Positions 62,002 to 64,000 of a stretch of 64,000 nt of DNA are shown one piece after another. This DNA is from Bacteroidales bacterium. Lineage in GTDB: Bacteria; Bacteroidota; Bacteroidia; Bacteroidales; F082. The notes beneath the pieces are model-generated. The model did not search any database. It was not told the DNA's origin and worked only from the letters and a program-made list of their open reading frames with translations. The stretch lies in assembly GCA_017427985.1 (NCBI GenBank), contig JAFRRS010000011.1, positions 1 to 64,000 on the forward strand, written 5' to 3'. A program made the translations under genes and the position numbers. Each line of letters starts with the position of its first letter. The first letter of the stretch is position 1.

Positions 62002-64000
62002 ATGAAAAAGCCCGTAAGACATAGGAAATTAAAAATCACCCTTCTTATTCTTGCGGGCCTTTTTCTTGCCTTTTTGTGCATTCCAGTGCCCAAGTTCGAC
62101 AAGCCTTATTCCACCGTTTTGACGGCAAGGAACGGCGAGTTGCTTGGCGCAAAAATCGCTGACGACGGGCAGTGGCGTTTTCCTACCACAAACAACTATT
62201 CGCAGAAATACGTCGAATGTCTGCTGGAATACGAAGACCGCTGGTTTTACTATCATCCTGGCTTTAATCCAGTGTCGTTTGTCAAGGCTTTGATTGACAA
62301 CATCAAGGCTGGCGAGGTCGTGCGCGGTGGAAGCACGCTGTCGATGCAGGTGGTGCGCATGTCGCGCGACAATCCGCCAAGGACATACGGCGAAAAACTG
62401 TTGGAAGTTGTGCTCGCCTTGCGTCTTGAATTGCATTATTCCAAGAAAGAAATCCTCGACCTTTATGCCGCCAACGCACCTTTCGGGGGCAATGTGGTAG
62501 GCATCGACGCGGCAGCATGGCGTTATTTCCACTCCACACCTGATGAGTTGTCATGGGGCGAGGCGGCGACCTTGGCAGTGCTGCCCAACGCACCTTCTTT
62601 GATACATCCGGGACGTTCGCGGGAACGTCTGGAAGAGAAACGTAACGCATTGCTACAACGTGTCTTAGGCTTAACCGAAGACGCTGAACTCGCAATGATG
62701 GAAAGCATCCCCGACCGACCTTTTGAGATTCCGATGCTGGCTTATCATTACCTTGCCGAAAAGGACAACAAACATCACGGGGAGCATATCAACACAACGA
62801 TAGACGCAAACCTGCAGCAATCTGTAATCGACATCATGAAACGCCATCATGACTTGAACGTGCTCAACAGCATCGACAATGCAGCGGTGTATGTCGTTGA
62901 TTATCTTAATGATGAGATTCTTGCATACGTTGGCAACAACTGGGATGCCGACGATGCCAGGATGGTCGACATGGTGCAGGCGCAACGCTCCACAGGAAGT
63001 ATATTGAAGCCTTTCCTCTTCGCAGCCATGCTTGATGAAGGCTCGCTCCTGCCTCAGATGGTCGTGCCTGACGTCCCGATGAGCATCTCGGGATTCACGC
63101 CCAAGAACTACAGTGGCGAGTACTGGGGCGCGGTGACAGCCGACAAAGCGTTGCAGAACTCCCTCAACGCACCTTTCGTGCACCTGCTTCGCGAATACGG
63201 GCAGCCGAGGTTTCTCGCCTTGCTGAAAAACCTGCCGTTGCGTGGTGTCGTTTTCAATTCGGAACATTACGGGCTCTCGTTAATAGTTGGCGGTGCTGAG
63301 GCCTCGTTGTTCGACATCACCAACGCTTACGCGAAGATGGGGCGCAAGTTGGCATCGTATGCCAATGAGAATTACGATGTTGTGGTGGACGATGGCATAA
63401 CGCCATATTCGGCGGAAGCCATCGCTGAGACATTCCATGTGATGCTTGGTCTGACACGCCCGATGAGCCAGATTGGATGGGGCGGTTTCACCTCGTCGCG
63501 GCAGGTGGCTTGGAAGACTGGCACGAGCTACGGCTTCAAGGACGCTTGGGCTGTGGGTCTCACCGACCGTTATGCCGTGGGAGTTTGGGTTGGCAACTCA
63601 GACGGCGAAGGTCGTCCTGGACTGACGGGCGTGGGAGCCGCGGCACCATTGATGTTCGACGTCATCGGAAGGTTAAATGACAATTACACATACCCCGCAA
63701 ACACTTCTGAGAGCGTAGAGATTGAGGTTTGCGCCGAGTCGGGATATCCCAAGTCGGAATACTGTCCGCATACGAAAAAGATTCGTGTCGTGGACGTGGA
63801 GAACCAGACCGGCGTCTGCCCTTATCATAAAAAAGTGTTTTTGGACGAGTCACGGCAATATCGCGTCAAGTCGGACTGCTACCCCGTCGACCAAAAAAGA
63901 TTCGAAGTGTTTTATGTACTGCCGCCCGTCATGGAATGGTTCTACAAGAAGCATTCGCCGCTGTTCCGACCGCTGCCGGCGTTTTATCCGGGCTGCGGCG
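62002..64000 (+). CDS. pbpC: penicillin-binding protein 1C (3' end beyond the window)
   Basis: At least 666 residues from ATG 62002; the frame is open to the window end. One N-terminal helix (ITLLILAGLFLAFLCIPVP). Glycosyltransferase domain with EYEDRWFYYHPGFNP and RGGSTLSMQVVR; transpeptidase with the SxxK Ser in RSTGSILKPFLF, SxN in NSLNAPFVH, and KTGTSYGFKDAW. The BiPBP_C-type tail starts near 63700 and is cut. Bifunctional peptidoglycan synthase; with the alpha-2-macroglobulin gene immediately upstream it forms the classic defence pair. Not ended in this window. Confidence 0.95.
   Translation, partial: MKKPVRHRKLKITLLILAGLFLAFLCIPVPKFDKPYSTVLTARNGELLGAKIADDGQWRFPTTNNYSQKYVECLLEYEDRWFYYHPGFNPVSFVKALIDNIKAGEVVRGGSTLSMQVVRMSRDNPPRTYGEKLLEVVLALRLELHYSKKEILDLYAANAPFGGNVVGIDAAAWRYFHSTPDELSWGEAATLAVLPNAPSLIHPGRSRERLEEKRNALLQRVLGLTEDAELAMMESIPDRPFEIPMLAYHYLAEKDNKHHGEHINTTIDANLQQSVIDIMKRHHDLNVLNSIDNAAVYVVDYLNDEILAYVGNNWDADDARMVDMVQAQRSTGSILKPFLFAAMLDEGSLLPQMVVPDVPMSISGFTPKNYSGEYWGAVTADKALQNSLNAPFVHLLREYGQPRFLALLKNLPLRGVVFNSEHYGLSLIVGGAEASLFDITNAYAKMGRKLASYANENYDVVVDDGITPYSAEAIAETFHVMLGLTRPMSQIGWGGFTSSRQVAWKTGTSYGFKDAWAVGLTDRYAVGVWVGNSDGEGRPGLTGVGAAAPLMFDVIGRLNDNYTYPANTSESVEIEVCAESGYPKSEYCPHTKKIRVVDVENQTGVCPYHKKVFLDESRQYRVKSDCYPVDQKRFEVFYVLPPVMEWFYKKHSPLFRPLPAFYPGCG

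Overview
The window looks like chromosomal DNA of an anaerobic, gut- or rumen-type member of the Bacteroidales that is probably not Bacteroides itself. The evidence is: -7 promoter boxes of the Bacteroidota form TAnnTTTG in front of most transcription units; many lipoproteins and TPR/TM/LuxR-like regulators; the Bacteroidota cluster DUF4271-hemD-rnpA-yidD; glycine-lipid acyltransferases; oxygen-sensitive ribonucleotide reductase nrdDG; mixed-acid pta-ackA; and a gingipain-like protease with a type IX secretion sorting domain, a system that Bacteroides species generally lack. No phage, conjugative element or complete insertion sequence is present.

Layout. 0-4.3 kb: a small secreted protein, then an operon (minus strand) hemerythrin - degenerate response regulator - voltage-gated K+ channel - TPR lipoprotein regulator. 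4.4-8.9 kb: nrdD-nrdG-glsA-glsB. 9-10.7 kb: a nucleotide-kinase-like protein with two small membrane proteins. 10.8-12.2 kb: an AlbA_2/RecG-like regulator broken by an internal deletion and frameshift. 12.3-14.3 kb: a PEGA surface protein and two candidate small RNAs. 14.9-17.8 kb: hisS-hutH. 17.9-21.8 kb: a DUF4143 ATPase with two phased repeat arrays upstream, hypotheticals, and a rod-like candidate RNA. 21.8-27.8 kb: a TolC/HlyD/two-permease ABC-2 export operon with a divergent AraC regulator, then pssA. 28.5-37.3 kb: a C25 protease (minus), then GH3 glucosidase, polysaccharide deacetylase, FemAB-like protein and upp (plus). 37.3-44.3 kb: a sodium symporter, HhH protein, orphan polyvalent-type kinase, lipoprotein, GNAT-symporter fusion and GH27 alpha-galactosidase. 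44.3-49.6 kb: purE-rhomboid (minus), hpt-adk-malQ-CPBP-GtrA (plus). 49.6-54 kb: DUF4271-hemD-rnpA-yidD-ctpA and cdd. 54-64 kb: pta-ackA, then the alpha-2-macroglobulin/pbpC pair, the latter cut by the window end.

The most unusual layer is not a gene cluster but a population of short palindromic repeats of several families. They sit between genes, in a 5' UTR, and also in frame inside genes (GH3 glucosidase, malQ, the HhH protein, the end of glsB). Two 28-base copies 28 kb apart are identical. The best candidates for undescribed biology are these coding-compatible palindromes, three structured RNA candidates (13.9, 14.2 and 21.6 kb), the exactly phased direct repeats at 19.3-19.4 kb, and the GNAT-symporter fusion. 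All functions are inferred from reading sequence; no database search was run.
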